From Planctomycetota bacterium (GTDB lineage: Bacteria; Planctomycetota; UBA8742; UBA2392): DNA of 59,874 bases. The DNA lies in contig JAJVIO010000043.1 of NCBI GenBank assembly GCA_022071975.1, positions 1-59,874 of the forward strand. Direction: 5' to 3'. The notes below the pieces were generated by a model. The model had not been told where the DNA came from. It did not search any database and was given only the letters and a program-made list of their open reading frames with translations. Below are positions 42,482 to 51,996 of this stretch, piece by piece (position 1 is the stretch's first letter; each line of letters begins with the position of its first letter). A program made the translations under genes and the position numbers.

Positions 42482-43963
42482 ATGGCGCAGACGATCACCC
42501 GGGAAATTCGCGAAGCCGCGGAAAAGGCAGAGGCCAAGGGCAAGGAAGCCGCAGGCCGCAAGGAGTTCGAGAAGGCAGACGACTACTTCACGTTTGCAGC
42601 CACCACCTACCGCCGCATCGCGGAAGCCGTGAAGGATGACGACAAAAAGCAGCGCATCCTGGCCCATGCCGGCAAGCTTGACCTGCTCGCCAAGCAGTGC
42701 CGCAACGCGGGCAAGAAGCCATCGGGGCGCAGCGCGGCCGTCAAACCCAATGAACCCAAATCCGAGCCCAAGCCCGAGCCGGCGGCTGAAGAAAGCTCCG
42801 CAGAGCAGATGGCCGAGGACGAAGAGCTGAAGCTCGATGCCCCGGCCGCCGCCGCGCCGTCCGAGACGCCATCCGAGGAGCCCAGCGTGGACATCCCCGG
42901 CGACGAAGACGAAGCCCCGGCTGAGGGAGGCCTTGACGACAACGAGCTGAGCCTCGATGAGCCGGCCGAGGAAGCCGCCGCCGAAGTTTCTGCTGAGGTT
43001 GCTGAGGAAGAAGCCGAGCCCGAGCTCGAGACGACCGTGGCCGCGCCTCCGCCTGCGGGCGAGAAGGCCGGCGTGCGCATCCCGCGCAACCGCAAGCTGA
43101 AACGGCCCAAGCTGAAGCCCAAGTCCGGCGGCGTCGGCCCCGGCACCCGCACCATCCCGGCGCCGGTGGCAAAGGTTGCGCCGCCCCCCGCCGCCAAGCC
43201 CGTGGTCGAGGCGCCGCCCGCAAAAGCCCCCGCGCCCAGGCCGGCCCCGGAAGCGCCGCCTGCGCCGGCACTGGCCCAGCAGGACCTGATGGAGCACGAT
43301 GCATCCAACGACACGCTGGACGAGATTCCGGAAGCGGCCGAGACGCCCGAGTACGGCTCATTGCCGGTGGCGCCGGTGCTGGGCCCCAAAGACGTGCAGT
43401 CTTCGGTGCGCGCTCGCGCCGTGGTGAACGAGGGCGACCTTGACGAGCTCGCCGGAAACGCGCCATCCGGCCAGCGCGCGGCCAGCGTGGTGATCAGCCT
43501 CGACGCCGGCGACTTCCCCGAGGAAGCCCTCAAGCCCGGCGAGTTTTCCATCGACCTCAGCCCGCGCTTCACCGAGCACCTGTGCAAAGCGCTGGTGATG
43601 GGCGACCTGGCGCAGATCGCCAGCAAGTTCCACAAGCTTGCGGACAACCTGACCCGCAAGGCCATGGGTGGCGACCCGCGCGACGAGCTTGACCTGCGAT
43701 TCAGCGCGCTCGCCTGCCGTGAGGTGGCCGACCGCCTGCTGGCCGAGCCCGCGGGCGACCCGACCCGCGAGATCGAAAACGCCCGCAAGGCCTACCGGCG
43801 CGGAGACTTCGTCGGCGCGGCCGCGCAGTACAAGCAGGCCGCCATGCGCCTTCTGGGCCAGCAGGGCGACGAGCCGGAGGACAAGGTCAGCCTGCACGAT
43901 CGCCAGGCCAGCGAGTACCTGAGCTTCAGCAGCCGGTTGCGCCAGGTCGGCGGCAAAGCTTGA
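42482..43963 (+). CDS. MIT-like N-terminal domain protein with low-complexity middle
   Basis: 493 residues. Residues 1-75 form a charged three-helix unit ([21 protein letters not shown], then [16 protein letters not shown], then [16 protein letters not shown]) like MIT or TPR-type helical bundles. Residues about 90-290 are disordered, acidic then Pro/Ala-rich (for example [20 protein letters not shown]). Residues about 340-490 are again helical and end in repeats of the type [22 protein letters not shown], similar to the N-terminal helices. Cytoplasmic, probably a scaffold. Start at 42482 follows a GCAGG box; an in-frame ATG at 42428 is possible. Confidence 0.65.
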   Translation: MAQTITREIREAAEKAEAKGKEAAGRKEFEKADDYFTFAATTYRRIAEAVKDDDKKQRILAHAGKLDLLAKQCRNAGKKPSGRSAAVKPNEPKSEPKPEPAAEESSAEQMAEDEELKLDAPAAAAPSETPSEEPSVDIPGDEDEAPAEGGLDDNELSLDEPAEEAAAEVSAEVAEEEAEPELETTVAAPPPAGEKAGVRIPRNRKLKRPKLKPKSGGVGPGTRTIPAPVAKVAPPPAAKPVVEAPPAKAPAPRPAPEAPPAPALAQQDLMEHDASNDTLDEIPEAAETPEYGSLPVAPVLGPKDVQSSVRARAVVNEGDLDELAGNAPSGQRAASVVISLDAGDFPEEALKPGEFSIDLSPRFTEHLCKALVMGDLAQIASKFHKLADNLTRKAMGGDPRDELDLRFSALACREVADRLLAEPAGDPTREIENARKAYRRGDFVGAAAQYKQAAMRLLGQQGDEPEDKVSLHDRQASEYLSFSSRLRQVGGKA

Positions 43964-44031
43964 AGTCTGGAACATTTGCCGGATGGGGCTGGTTAACCAT
44001 GGGGTCGCTCAAGTCTGCAGGAGAAAAGGTT

Positions 44032-45177
44032 ATGCAGAACCTGATGATCGCGTGGCTGCTGCTTGCGGCCCTTGTGTTTGCGGCATGCGCAAGCAATGAC
44101 GGCTCAAGCACACAGGGCAGCGAGGCCGCCAACAGCCCAGCCAAAGATCCCGAGCGCGCGACGAAGACACAGGCCGCTGAGCCCTTTGACAAGGACAAGT
44201 TCGTGAAGCCATCCGACGATGAATTGCGCAAGAAGCTGACGGACATCCAGTACCGCGTAACGCAGCAGAGCGGCACGGAGCGCGCCTTCACGGGCGAATA
44301 CGACAAACACTTCGAGCCGGGCATTTACGTGGACATCGTGAGCGGCGTGCCGCTGTTCAGCAGCCTGGACAAGTACGACTCCGGCTGCGGCTGGCCTGCA
44401 TTCTCGCGCCCGATTGACGACAGCGAAGTTGTCGAGCTCGAGGACACCAGCCACGGCATGGTGCGCACCGAGGTACGCAGCGGCACCGCCGATTCGCACC
44501 TGGGGCACGTCTTTGACGACGGCCCGCGCGACCGGGGCGGCCTGCGCTATTGCATCAACTCGGCGGCGCTGAAGTTTGTGCCGCTTGCGGAGATGGAGGC
44601 GCTGGGTTATGGCAAGTACCTGAAGCGCTTTGAGCAGGAGGGCCTGTGGCCCCCCAAGGAAAAGGCAATGGCTGAGAAGACCGAAACCGCCATCATCGCC
44701 GGCGGCTGCTTCTGGGGCATGGAAGATCTGCTGCGTGAGATCGACGGCGTGATTGACACCGAGGTCGGCTACTGCGGCGGCGAGAATGAAAACGCCACCT
44801 ACAAGAACCACCCCGGCCACGCGGAAGCCGTGAAGGTGACGTTCGACCCCGGCAAGCTCAGCTTCCAGACTCTGCTGGAAGACTGGTTCTTCCGCATGCA
44901 CAACCCCACCACGAAGAACCGCCAGGGCAACGACGTCGGCAGCAGCTACCGCAGCACCATCTTCTACTTCAACGACCAGCAGAAAAAGACGGCCGAGCAG
45001 GCCATCAAAAACGTGGAAGCGGCCAAGCGCTGGGATGCGCCCATCGTGACCACCATCGAGCCGGTCAAGAACTGGAGCACGGCCGAAGAGTACCACCAGG
45101 ACTATCTGGAAAAGAATCCCGGCGGCTACACCTGCCACTGGCTGCGAGACTGGGACACGGAGCCCAGCAAGAAGTAG
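44032..45177 (+). CDS. MsrB-MsrA fusion lipoprotein (methionine sulfoxide reductase)
   Basis: 381 residues. Signal [19 protein letters not shown] with lipobox (Cys19), so an exported lipoprotein repairing oxidised envelope proteins. MsrB domain first (about 60-200): [30 protein letters not shown] and catalytic Cys in [11 protein letters not shown]. The zinc-binding CxxC pairs usual in MsrB are absent ([12 protein letters not shown]). MsrA domain second (about 220-375): catalytic Cys in [11 protein letters not shown], then GYCGGEN and [14 protein letters not shown]. The order B then A is the less usual one. No thioredoxin-like donor domain is fused; the slipped thioredoxin-like gene is elsewhere. 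Confidence 0.9.
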   Translation: MQNLMIAWLLLAALVFAACASNDGSSTQGSEAANSPAKDPERATKTQAAEPFDKDKFVKPSDDELRKKLTDIQYRVTQQSGTERAFTGEYDKHFEPGIYVDIVSGVPLFSSLDKYDSGCGWPAFSRPIDDSEVVELEDTSHGMVRTEVRSGTADSHLGHVFDDGPRDRGGLRYCINSAALKFVPLAEMEALGYGKYLKRFEQEGLWPPKEKAMAEKTETAIIAGGCFWGMEDLLREIDGVIDTEVGYCGGENENATYKNHPGHAEAVKVTFDPGKLSFQTLLEDWFFRMHNPTTKNRQGNDVGSSYRSTIFYFNDQQKKTAEQAIKNVEAAKRWDAPIVTTIEPVKNWSTAEEYHQDYLEKNPGGYTCHWLRDWDTEPSKK

Positions 45178-45207
45178 CGACGACGCTCGCGCTGCTCATG
45201 GAGGAAT

Positions 45208-45242
45208 TGGGGGACAGGCACCTTCGATGCCTGCCCCCTTTC
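45208..45242. terminator. Bidirectional terminator between msrBA and ftsQ-like gene
   Basis: GGGGG-A-CAGGCA / TGCCTG-CCCCC stem with one bulge, then TTT. It lies between converging genes. Confidence 0.75.
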
Positions 45243-45262
45243 ACGTTCCGTCCGGGTTATCT

Positions 45263-46339
45263 TCAACCGCGATAGCGCAGGTCGATGCGGGTGTCGGCCA
45301 CGGAGTCCAGGCCGCGCAGCCGGTTCTTCAGCTCTTCCAGTTTGTCGTTGGGCGACAGCTCGAGCGTGCTGGCATGCACGGGCGGGCGGCCCCACATCAC
45401 GCGCAGGCCCGGCAGACGGGTCTGGTCAGGAATCAGCACGACGCCGCCACCCACCTGGTAATGCACGCGGCCGCGGGCATCCGGCTGCTGTGGAATTCCG
45501 ATAAGCTCGATGGCTTCAATGGGTAGCGCGCGGTCCAGCTCGGCCTGGCGGATCACGCGCTCCATGGACAGCGCAGCGGCAACTTGCTCGTTGCTCCAGC
45601 CCTGGCCGGCGGCGGGGGCGCGGCCGACCACGCCCCTGACGGTGCGGATCGGGCGTACCAGCTGCGAAGTAAACAGGGCCAACTCGGCGCTGTCACGCTT
45701 CAGCTCAATCGGCAGAACCACGCCGTCACCATCGACCAGCACGTAGCGGTCTTCCGTTTCCACCGCGACGGCGGGGGTGCGCACCTCAAGGACCGGCAGC
45801 AGGCGGGAGTAGTCGTCGGGCCCGGTGGGGAAGCGACGTTCGATACGCACCACACGTCGAACCCAGGGGCTCAGCGCAATGCGCTCGGTGACCGTCTGCA
45901 TCAGCTCATCGTCGAAGGCGCTGCCTTGGGGCAGGTCGGCCAGGTCGGCGCGCAGGTCGTCCTCGATGTCGGCTTTCAGGCGCTGCGCGAGGTCACCCTT
46001 GGCCCATGACGGCGCGGCGGAGAGCTCGATGCGCCCGGGATCAAGCCGGTACTGCTCGGTTGAACGCAGGTTGTGCAGCATTGCCCATGAAAGCAGGCAG
46101 GTGACGACGACGGCGCCGGCCAGGCCCGCGCAGCGGCGCAAGCCGCGGCTGCTCCAGGCCGATGCAAGAAGGGCGCGAACGGAATCACCGGAAGGCATCA
46201 CGGCGCGAAACAGTCCAAGCAGACCCGCCACCACCGCGGCCAGGCCGGCCTTGATGGCGCGTGACGCGGTGGAACGCGCGCGCAGGCGCGTGCCCTTGCG
46301 GGGCTGGCTTGCGACCTTGCGTGTTTTGCGGCGTGCCAT
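45263..46339 (-). CDS. FtsQ/DivIB-like division protein
   Basis: 358 residues. Assignment rests on position (after ddl in a murC-murB-ddl cluster) and layout: a basic cytoplasmic start (MARRKTRKVASQPRKGTRL), one clear membrane helix at about 80-105 (GLAGAVVVTCLLSWAMLHNL) and a periplasmic POTRA-like and beta part (SPWVRRVVRIERRFP; YVLVDGDGVVLPIE). The VDxxG-x-VLP segment is typical of FtsQ. FtsQ connects the divisome to FtsB/FtsL. N-terminus longer than usual. Last gene of the cluster; a terminator follows and no ftsA or ftsZ. Confidence 0.75.
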   Translation of the reverse strand: MARRKTRKVASQPRKGTRLRARSTASRAIKAGLAAVVAGLLGLFRAVMPSGDSVRALLASAWSSRGLRRCAGLAGAVVVTCLLSWAMLHNLRSTEQYRLDPGRIELSAAPSWAKGDLAQRLKADIEDDLRADLADLPQGSAFDDELMQTVTERIALSPWVRRVVRIERRFPTGPDDYSRLLPVLEVRTPAVAVETEDRYVLVDGDGVVLPIELKRDSAELALFTSQLVRPIRTVRGVVGRAPAAGQGWSNEQVAAALSMERVIRQAELDRALPIEAIELIGIPQQPDARGRVHYQVGGGVVLIPDQTRLPGLRVMWGRPPVHASTLELSPNDKLEELKNRLRGLDSVADTRIDLRYRG

Positions 46340-46349
46340 GCTGAATCTC

Positions 46350-47306
46350 CTAGGCTGCGAGTACGCGGGTGATGCGGTTGCTGGTGGGGCGGCGCTGCTC
46401 GAGGCTGACATCGATCAGCTCCTGCACGAGCTCGTCGAATCCGACGCCTTCCTGGGCCGCGGATTTGGGCAGCAGGCTGGTCTCGGTCATGCCGGGCAGC
46501 GTGTTCACTTCCAGCACCCACAACTCACCCTCGGTGTCCAGCATCAGGTCCACGCGGCTGTAGCCGTGGCAGCGCAGCGCGTGGTGCGCGCGACGCGCGT
46601 AGTGCTGGGCCATCTTGGCGGTCGGGCCCGGCAGGTCCGGGTTGGTGACGTAGCGGGTGCCGGCCGTCTTGTCGTACTTGGCCTTGAAGTCGTAGAAGCC
46701 GCTTGGCGCGATCACTTCGCACACCGGCAGCGCGCGGTTGCCGACTACGCCGACGGTAAGTTCGCGGCCGATGATGCAGCGTTCCATCATCACGCGCGGC
46801 CCGTACTTGAAGGCTTCGGACAGCGCGCCGGGCACGTCGTTGAGGCAGGACACTTTGCCGACGCCAAGGCTGCTGCCCTGGTCGATCGGTTTAACGATCA
46901 GCGGCCAACCCATGCGGCGCGCCATGCGGCGCAGGCGGTACTCGGCGTCGAACTCCTCGGCAACCTCGTAAGGCGCCGTGGGCACGCGGTGGGTGAGGAA
47001 CTCCGCCTTGCTGAGTTCCTTATCCATGGCCAGGCGGCTGGCGATCGGGCCGCTGCCTGAGTAGGGGATCTTCATTTCCTCAAGGCGGCGCTGGATGGTG
47101 CCGTTTTCGCCCTCGCCGCCGTGCAGCGCGATGAATGCGAAGTCGACCTTCTCGTGCTCGAGCATGGCGAGGTTGTCGCTGCCGATGTCAAGCGGCAGCA
47201 CATGGTGCCCGATGCGCTCGAGCGCGGCCCACACGGCCTCCCCGCTCTTGATGCTGACTTCACGCTCAGAGGAAGTGCCGCCGTACAGGAGTGCGATACG
47301 AAGCAT
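46350..47306 (-). CDS. ddl: D-alanine--D-alanine ligase
   Basis: 318-residue ATP-grasp ligase making the D-Ala-D-Ala dipeptide for peptidoglycan. Visible: ALLYGGTSSEREVSIKSG, HGGEGENGTIQRRLE, SRLAMDKELSKAEF, FIVKP-like PLIVKPIDQGSSLGV and the end motif EVNTLPGMTETSLLPK with the substrate-binding Asn and Ser. Length is usual. 10 bases ahead of the ftsQ-like gene, so cotranscribed. It is separated from murB by two unknown genes and a terminator. Confidence 0.95.
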   Translation of the reverse strand: MLRIALLYGGTSSEREVSIKSGEAVWAALERIGHHVLPLDIGSDNLAMLEHEKVDFAFIALHGGEGENGTIQRRLEEMKIPYSGSGPIASRLAMDKELSKAEFLTHRVPTAPYEVAEEFDAEYRLRRMARRMGWPLIVKPIDQGSSLGVGKVSCLNDVPGALSEAFKYGPRVMMERCIIGRELTVGVVGNRALPVCEVIAPSGFYDFKAKYDKTAGTRYVTNPDLPGPTAKMAQHYARRAHHALRCHGYSRVDLMLDTEGELWVLEVNTLPGMTETSLLPKSAAQEGVGFDELVQELIDVSLEQRRPTSNRITRVLAA

Positions 47307-47404
47307 GGTGAATTCCGGAGTTCAGAAGAAAGCGGCGCCCGAGTGGCGCACGTTGGGCTATCGGTAATCCGCAACGCGCGGCTTTAGCAGAGTTGGAACA
47401 GGTT

Positions 47405-47466
47405 CCGTGTCGCGTGTTTCGTGTCCCGCGTCAAAAACAACTGAGTCCCGCGGATACGCGGGACTC
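47405..47466 (-). terminator. Terminator plus heptamer array (CCGTGTC-type)
   Basis: Perfect stem GAGTCCCGCG-GATA-CGCGGGACTC (47443-47466). On the minus strand it is followed by AGTTGTTTTT, so it terminates the minus-strand gene 47490-47891. Alongside lie four 7-base units CCGTGTC, GCGTGTT, TCGTGTC, CCGCGTC (47405-47432), related to the arrays at 27657 and 54234. It splits the mur cluster between the unknown gene and ddl. Confidence 0.78.
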
Positions 47467-47489
47467 GGGCCGGGGTGCGCGGGATTGGG

Positions 47490-47891
47490 TTACAGCTTGA
47501 CGTACAGGCCGTCGAAGCGCAGCGCCAGGTTGGCGCGGCTGGTGGCGAACCTGAGCGGCGTGCCGTACACGTACACACCCTCGTGCGGTCCACCGGTTAC
47601 TTTGAAGCTGACGGTGAACTCGCCGTCCGGCCAGAAGCCTTCCTCGAACAGAATGTGCCCCAGCAGCGCGCCGTTCGGCGAGTAATCCACCAGCACGGCC
47701 GTGCCCCAGGCGACGCGCCCGCCCATGGGGTCGTGCAGCGCGAAGTGCACGCGCTGGTTGGTGGGTTCACGGTGGAACTCGCGACGGCAGGCGATGCGCG
47801 GGTTGTTGTTCTTCGCGACGATGTTGTCGCGCACGCGTGTCTTCTTGATCCGGTCAAGCAGGATCCGGTGGCTGGTCGCGTTGGACGCCAT
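47490..47891 (-). CDS. Unknown protein in the mur cluster
   Basis: 133 residues, start 47891 (MASNATSH). Cytoplasmic-looking, basic first part (RIKKTRVRDNIVAKNNNPR) and a beta-rich second part (RVHFALHDPMGGRVAWGTA; GEFTVSFKVTGGPHEGVYVYG). Not recognised. It lies between murB and ddl, a position usually empty in dcw clusters, followed by a terminator. The partner gene 47979-48257 is 87 bases upstream. Confidence 0.55.
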   Translation of the reverse strand: MASNATSHRILLDRIKKTRVRDNIVAKNNNPRIACRREFHREPTNQRVHFALHDPMGGRVAWGTAVLVDYSPNGALLGHILFEEGFWPDGEFTVSFKVTGGPHEGVYVYGTPLRFATSRANLALRFDGLYVKL

Positions 47892-47978
47892 GGCTGGTAC
47901 CTCAAGTGTGTGGTGTTGCGCCCGGCGGAGCGGGCGTGACGCGGCTGCTCGGCGCATCACGCCCGCCAGGGCGCCGTA

Positions 47979-48257
47979 CTAGGCGATGGTCTTGATGGCC
48001 TGGGTCTTGGCCTCGATGAAGCTGGTCTTCTTGCGGTCGTTGCCTTTGCGGCCGCGGAAGCCGGAGACGCGATCGTACTCCTCAAGGAAGATCTCGAGGG
48101 TGCTCACGATGTTGTCGATGTCCATGCGCGACATGGCAATGCTGTCGCTCTCGGCCAGCTCCAGCTCGTTGGCAAGGTAGCCGCGCAGAATGCGGATCGG
48201 CTGCAGCTTGCGGAAAATGAATTCGTCGAGGGAGACGCCCTTGCTGTCCTTGTCCAT
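47979..48257 (-). CDS. Unknown small protein in the mur cluster
   Basis: 92 residues, mostly helical and charged: MDKDSKGVSLDEFIFRKLQP, then LANELELAESDSIAMSRMD and LEIFLEEYDRVSGFRGRKG, ending in KTQAIKTIA. No signal. Not recognised. Lies 57 bases downstream of murB on the same strand. Together with 47490-47891 it forms a two-gene insertion in the cluster. Confidence 0.55.
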   Translation of the reverse strand: MDKDSKGVSLDEFIFRKLQPIRILRGYLANELELAESDSIAMSRMDIDNIVSTLEIFLEEYDRVSGFRGRKGNDRKKTSFIEAKTQAIKTIA

Positions 48258-48314
48258 CTTGGTTCCTCTTGCCCTTGGGGCGGTTGGTGTTGGCTTTCGC
48301 CTACGGTGTATGGT

Positions 48315-49220
48315 TTACGCGGCCAGTGCTTTCCTGCCTGGCCACAGTTGCACTTCCGGTTGCAGCTCGATGCCGTGGACCTCGAAAACCCTGCGGGTCA
48401 CCAGGCCCATCAGCTCGAGCACGTCGCTGGCCCTGGCTTCACCGGTGTTCACGATGAAGTTGCCGTGCCGGTCGCTTACCACCGCGCCGCCGACACGCAG
48501 GCCCTTGCAGCCGGCAAGGTCGATCATCCTGCCGGCACTCTGACCAATCGGATTCTTGAAGGTGCATCCTGCACTGAATTCTGAATAAGGTTGCGCCGCC
48601 AGCTTCTGTTGCAGGATTTCACGTGCGCGGGCGATCAATTCGGCGCGCTCGCCGGGCTGGCCCTGCAGCACAGCCTCGATCACCACGCCGTGGCGCAGCT
48701 CGCTGATGCGGTAGCCGAACTGGATTTCCTCGCGGTACAGGCTCTGCAACTCGCCTTCCGGGTTGATCCAGATCACGCGCTCGACGTAGTCGGCGATTTC
48801 GCCGTAACGGCCGCCGGCGTTCATGGCCAGCGCGCCGCCCACGGTGCCGGGGATGCCGGCCAGGCTCTGGGGCCCGGCCAGTCCTTCGACGCTGCAGCGG
48901 TTCACCAGTGTGTTGAGATTCGCGCCTGCCTGCACCTGTACCTTGTGGCCGAAGACGTTGATCTTCTTCATGCCGTGCAGGCTCAGTACCACGCCCGCAA
49001 CACCCTCGTCGGCGATCAGCAGGTTGCTGCCGCCGCCCAGCACGAACAGCGGCAGGCCCAGCTCGCGCGCGGCCTGCACGGTGTCGGCCACGTCACGCAG
49101 CGAGGTTGCTTCCACGTAATACTGCGCCGGTCCGCCGATGCGCAGTGTAGTGCGCTGGCCCAGGGGCTCGCTGACGCGCACGCGTTCGCGCAGGCGCGGG
49201 GGGAATGCGTTCAGGCTCAT
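48315..49220 (-). CDS. murB: UDP-N-acetylenolpyruvoylglucosamine reductase
   Basis: 301 residues. FAD enzyme reducing UDP-GlcNAc-enolpyruvate to UDP-MurNAc. Motifs: TTLRIGGPAQYYVEATS, FVLGGGSNLLIADEGV, GIPGTVGGALAMNAG, the catalytic Ser region SAGCTFKNP and EVQLWPG at the end. Length fits the shorter type I/II forms. Overlaps the murC stop by four bases. Confidence 0.95.
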   Translation of the reverse strand: MSLNAFPPRLRERVRVSEPLGQRTTLRIGGPAQYYVEATSLRDVADTVQAARELGLPLFVLGGGSNLLIADEGVAGVVLSLHGMKKINVFGHKVQVQAGANLNTLVNRCSVEGLAGPQSLAGIPGTVGGALAMNAGGRYGEIADYVERVIWINPEGELQSLYREEIQFGYRISELRHGVVIEAVLQGQPGERAELIARAREILQQKLAAQPYSEFSAGCTFKNPIGQSAGRMIDLAGCKGLRVGGAVVSDRHGNFIVNTGEARASDVLELMGLVTRRVFEVHGIELQPEVQLWPGRKALAA

Positions 49221-50647
49221 GCCGCGACCTCCTCGGGGCGGATGGCCCGCAGCCGGCTGCTGATGAACTCGCGCCGCGCCAGCAGCTCAAAGGCGACTTC
49301 GTTGACGTCGCCCGCGCCGATGCAGATCACCACGTCGCGCGGAGAGGTCTTCATGCTGAGGTCGGAAACGATGCTGCTGAAGTCTCCGTAGGCCATGGCC
49401 TCGGTGTTGTTCTGTCGCAGCCAGCGCGCCAGCCGCTCTTCCGGCTCGCCGGGCTGTACTCCGCTCTCTCGCGCGGCATATGTGCGCGCCACCAGCACGC
49501 GGTCGGCCAGTTTCAGGCAATCCGCAAACTCGTCAAAGAAGGTCAGGATGCGCTGGTACTGGTGCGCCTGGAACACGGCCACAATGCGGCGGTTGATGAA
49601 TGTCGCGCGCGCGGCCTCAAGCAGTTGCTTCACGGCCGTGGGGTGGTGGGCGTAGTCGTCAACCAGCGGCACGCCGCCTACGCTGCCCAGGACCTCGAAG
49701 CGGCGTTTCACGCCGCCGAAACTCTGCAGTGTCTTCAGCGTGTGATAGACCGGCACGCCCGCCCAGTTTGCGGCCGCCAGAGCGCCCAGCGCATTCATGG
49801 CGTTGACGCGGCCGGGAACCTGCAACTTCATGCGCCCGACCTGCATGCCGCGGCAGGTGATGTCGGCGACTGCGAAGCCGCTTGAGGCGTCCAGGTTGTG
49901 CAGACGCCACACCGCGCCGGCCGATTCGCCGAAGCCGACTGTGTTGCAACCGGCAAGACGGGCGACTTCGCAGCAGCGCTCGTCGTCGGCGTTGTAAAAC
50001 AGGGTCCCGTGCTGGGGCAGCTTGCGGGCGAATTCAAGAAAGCCCCGGGTCACGCCCTGGATGTCGCCATACACGTCCATGTGATCGAGCTCAATGTTGT
50101 TCAGCACGATCACGCCCGGGTAGAGGCGCATGAAGCTGCGGTCGTACTCGCAGCTCTCGATCACGAAGTTCACCCCGCTGCCGGCGGCGCTGGCGGCCGG
50201 CAGGCCCGAGGGCTCACCGCCCACCAGGTAGCCGGGGTCTTTGCCCGCGGCGACCATGATCTGCGCCAACATGGCGGTGGTGGTGGTCTTGCCGTGAGTG
50301 CCGGCCACGCACAGGTTGCTGTGGCCGCGGGTGAATTCGCCCAGGGCTTCCGCATACTTCATCACGCGGATGCCGCGGCGTTCGGCCTCGCGGAATTCGG
50401 GGTTGTCCTTGCGGATTGCGGCTGACACCACCACCAGCTGGCATTCGGCGGGCAACTGGTCGCGATGGTGGCCGACGTGGGTAATGGCGCCCGCGGCGCC
50501 AAGTGCGCGCAGGGTGGGGTTATCTACCAGGTCAGAGCCCGACACGCGCGCGCCGGCCTGCAGGGCAATGCGCGCCAGGCCGGAAACACCGGCGCCACCC
50601 ATGCCGACGAAGTGTACGGTTCGAAGCTGAGAGAGTTTCAAGTGCAT
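49217..50647 (-). CDS. murC: UDP-N-acetylmuramate--L-alanine ligase
   Basis: 476 residues, Mur ligase adding L-Ala to UDP-MurNAc. N-terminal Rossmann VHFVGMGGAGVSGLARIA, ATP motif GTHGKTTTTAMLAQIM, ITCRG and VVFQAHQYQR in the C-terminal domain, and DDYAHHPTAVKQLLEA (family DDYAHHP). Start MHLKLSQL at 50647. Coupled to murB by a four-base overlap. Confidence 0.96.
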   Translation of the reverse strand: MHLKLSQLRTVHFVGMGGAGVSGLARIALQAGARVSGSDLVDNPTLRALGAAGAITHVGHHRDQLPAECQLVVVSAAIRKDNPEFREAERRGIRVMKYAEALGEFTRGHSNLCVAGTHGKTTTTAMLAQIMVAAGKDPGYLVGGEPSGLPAASAAGSGVNFVIESCEYDRSFMRLYPGVIVLNNIELDHMDVYGDIQGVTRGFLEFARKLPQHGTLFYNADDERCCEVARLAGCNTVGFGESAGAVWRLHNLDASSGFAVADITCRGMQVGRMKLQVPGRVNAMNALGALAAANWAGVPVYHTLKTLQSFGGVKRRFEVLGSVGGVPLVDDYAHHPTAVKQLLEAARATFINRRIVAVFQAHQYQRILTFFDEFADCLKLADRVLVARTYAARESGVQPGEPEERLARWLRQNNTEAMAYGDFSSIVSDLSMKTSPRDVVICIGAGDVNEVAFELLARREFISSRLRAIRPEEVAA

Positions 50648-50689
50648 GCCTCCGCGGAAGACACCGGCCGGCGGTCACGAACCGCGGGC

Positions 50690-50710
50690 CACTGACTACC
50701 GACCACTGAC
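50690..50710. repeat. Heptamer array CACTGAC
   Basis: Three 7-base units CACTGAC, TACCGAC, CACTGAC in the murG-murC spacer. Confidence 0.6.
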
Positions 50711-50720
50711 GCGCTGCGCT

Positions 50721-51863
50721 TTACGCGGCGGCGCGTTCTTCTTGATCGGCATCGGAGGGCGGAGCGCTGAGGCCAATTTCGTCGAGAATGCGGTCGAGGA
50801 TCGCACCGGTTGCACCCGGCGTTGCAAGGCGCAAAGCAGCTTCAGAGGCGCGGGCACGTGCCACGTCACTGAGCACGAAGCTTTCCAGCAGCTCACGCAG
50901 GCGAGAAGCGCCCAGGTCACTCTCGGGCACCATCACACCGGCACCAGAGCCGGCAACCCAGAGCGCGTTGGCGCGCTGGTGGTCATCGGCGGCATGGGGG
51001 TAGGGCACCATCAACAGGGGAACTCCCATGGCCAGTAACTCGCTGATCGTGCCAGCGCCTGAGCGCGTAAGCGCGACATCCGAGGCTGCAAACCAGGTAG
51101 CGGCGTTGTGGGTGAAGGCGGTAACGCGGAAGTGGATACCCAGCGCGCGCCAAGCGTGCTCGGCCCGCTCGCGATCGGCCTGGCCGGTGATGTGCAGCAC
51201 CTGGAAACGGCCCTGCAGGTCCGCAAGTTCCGGCGCAGACTCAATGACCACATCGTTCAGCGCGCCGGCGCCCTGGCTGCCGCCCACCACCAGCAGCGTG
51301 GGCAGGCGAGAATCCAGGCCCAGTGCGCGTTTCGCGTCAGCCCTGGCGGCGGGCTTGAGGAAAGCTTTCCGCAGCGGATTGCCGACAACTTCCACGCGGC
51401 AGTCCAGGTTGCGGGTCAAAGGCATGTGCGCAAAGCAGGTGCGCGCGAAACGCGCGATGGTGCGCGTAACCTTGCCGGGCACCGCATTGGCCTCAAGCGA
51501 GAACACCGGCAGCCGCAGCAGGCTGGCAGCCATGGCGCCGGGCAGGCCGGCGTATCCGCCGACACACACCAGCGCATGCGCGCCGAAGTTCTTCAGCGCC
51601 TTGCGCGCGGCCGGCACCGCCATGGCCGTGGTGATCACGGTGGTAGCCTTGCTGCGCAGGCCCGCCCGTGGACGGCTGACGGGCAGACAAGTGAACTCGA
51701 AACCGGCGTTGCCGAGCATGCTGCGCTCAAGGTCGTTGCCGCCGGAAAGCAAGTGCACGCTGTCCCGGCCGTAGCGTTCCACAAGTTCTTCAGCCAGGGC
51801 AATGGCAGGCGCGAGATGGCCGCCGGTACCACCACCGGCGATGGCGATTTTAGGGGTGGTCAT
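50721..51863 (-). CDS. murG: Lipid II synthase MurG
   Basis: 380 residues. Adds GlcNAc to lipid I. N-terminal GGGTGGHLAPAIALAEEL and family loops (LVCVGGYAGLPGAMAA), then VVGGSQGAGALND in the donor domain and ALTRSGAGTISELLAMGVP with VPYPHAADDHQRANA. Start MTTPKIAIAG at 51863; upstream in-frame codons are not family-like. In the ftsW-murG-murC-murB row. Confidence 0.95.
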   Translation of the reverse strand: MTTPKIAIAGGGTGGHLAPAIALAEELVERYGRDSVHLLSGGNDLERSMLGNAGFEFTCLPVSRPRAGLRSKATTVITTAMAVPAARKALKNFGAHALVCVGGYAGLPGAMAASLLRLPVFSLEANAVPGKVTRTIARFARTCFAHMPLTRNLDCRVEVVGNPLRKAFLKPAARADAKRALGLDSRLPTLLVVGGSQGAGALNDVVIESAPELADLQGRFQVLHITGQADRERAEHAWRALGIHFRVTAFTHNAATWFAASDVALTRSGAGTISELLAMGVPLLMVPYPHAADDHQRANALWVAGSGAGVMVPESDLGASRLRELLESFVLSDVARARASEAALRLATPGATGAILDRILDEIGLSAPPSDADQEERAAA

Positions 51864-51996
51864 GATGTGTTTCCTATTCGGCCCTGCGGGTGCACGGACG
51901 GACGATCCATGGTGCACCCGCAGGCGCCCGACTACGGAAGTTCGCAACGGCCTTCGAACAAATCGCTACCGCAGCGTCTCTCCCGGGAAAGGTGAT

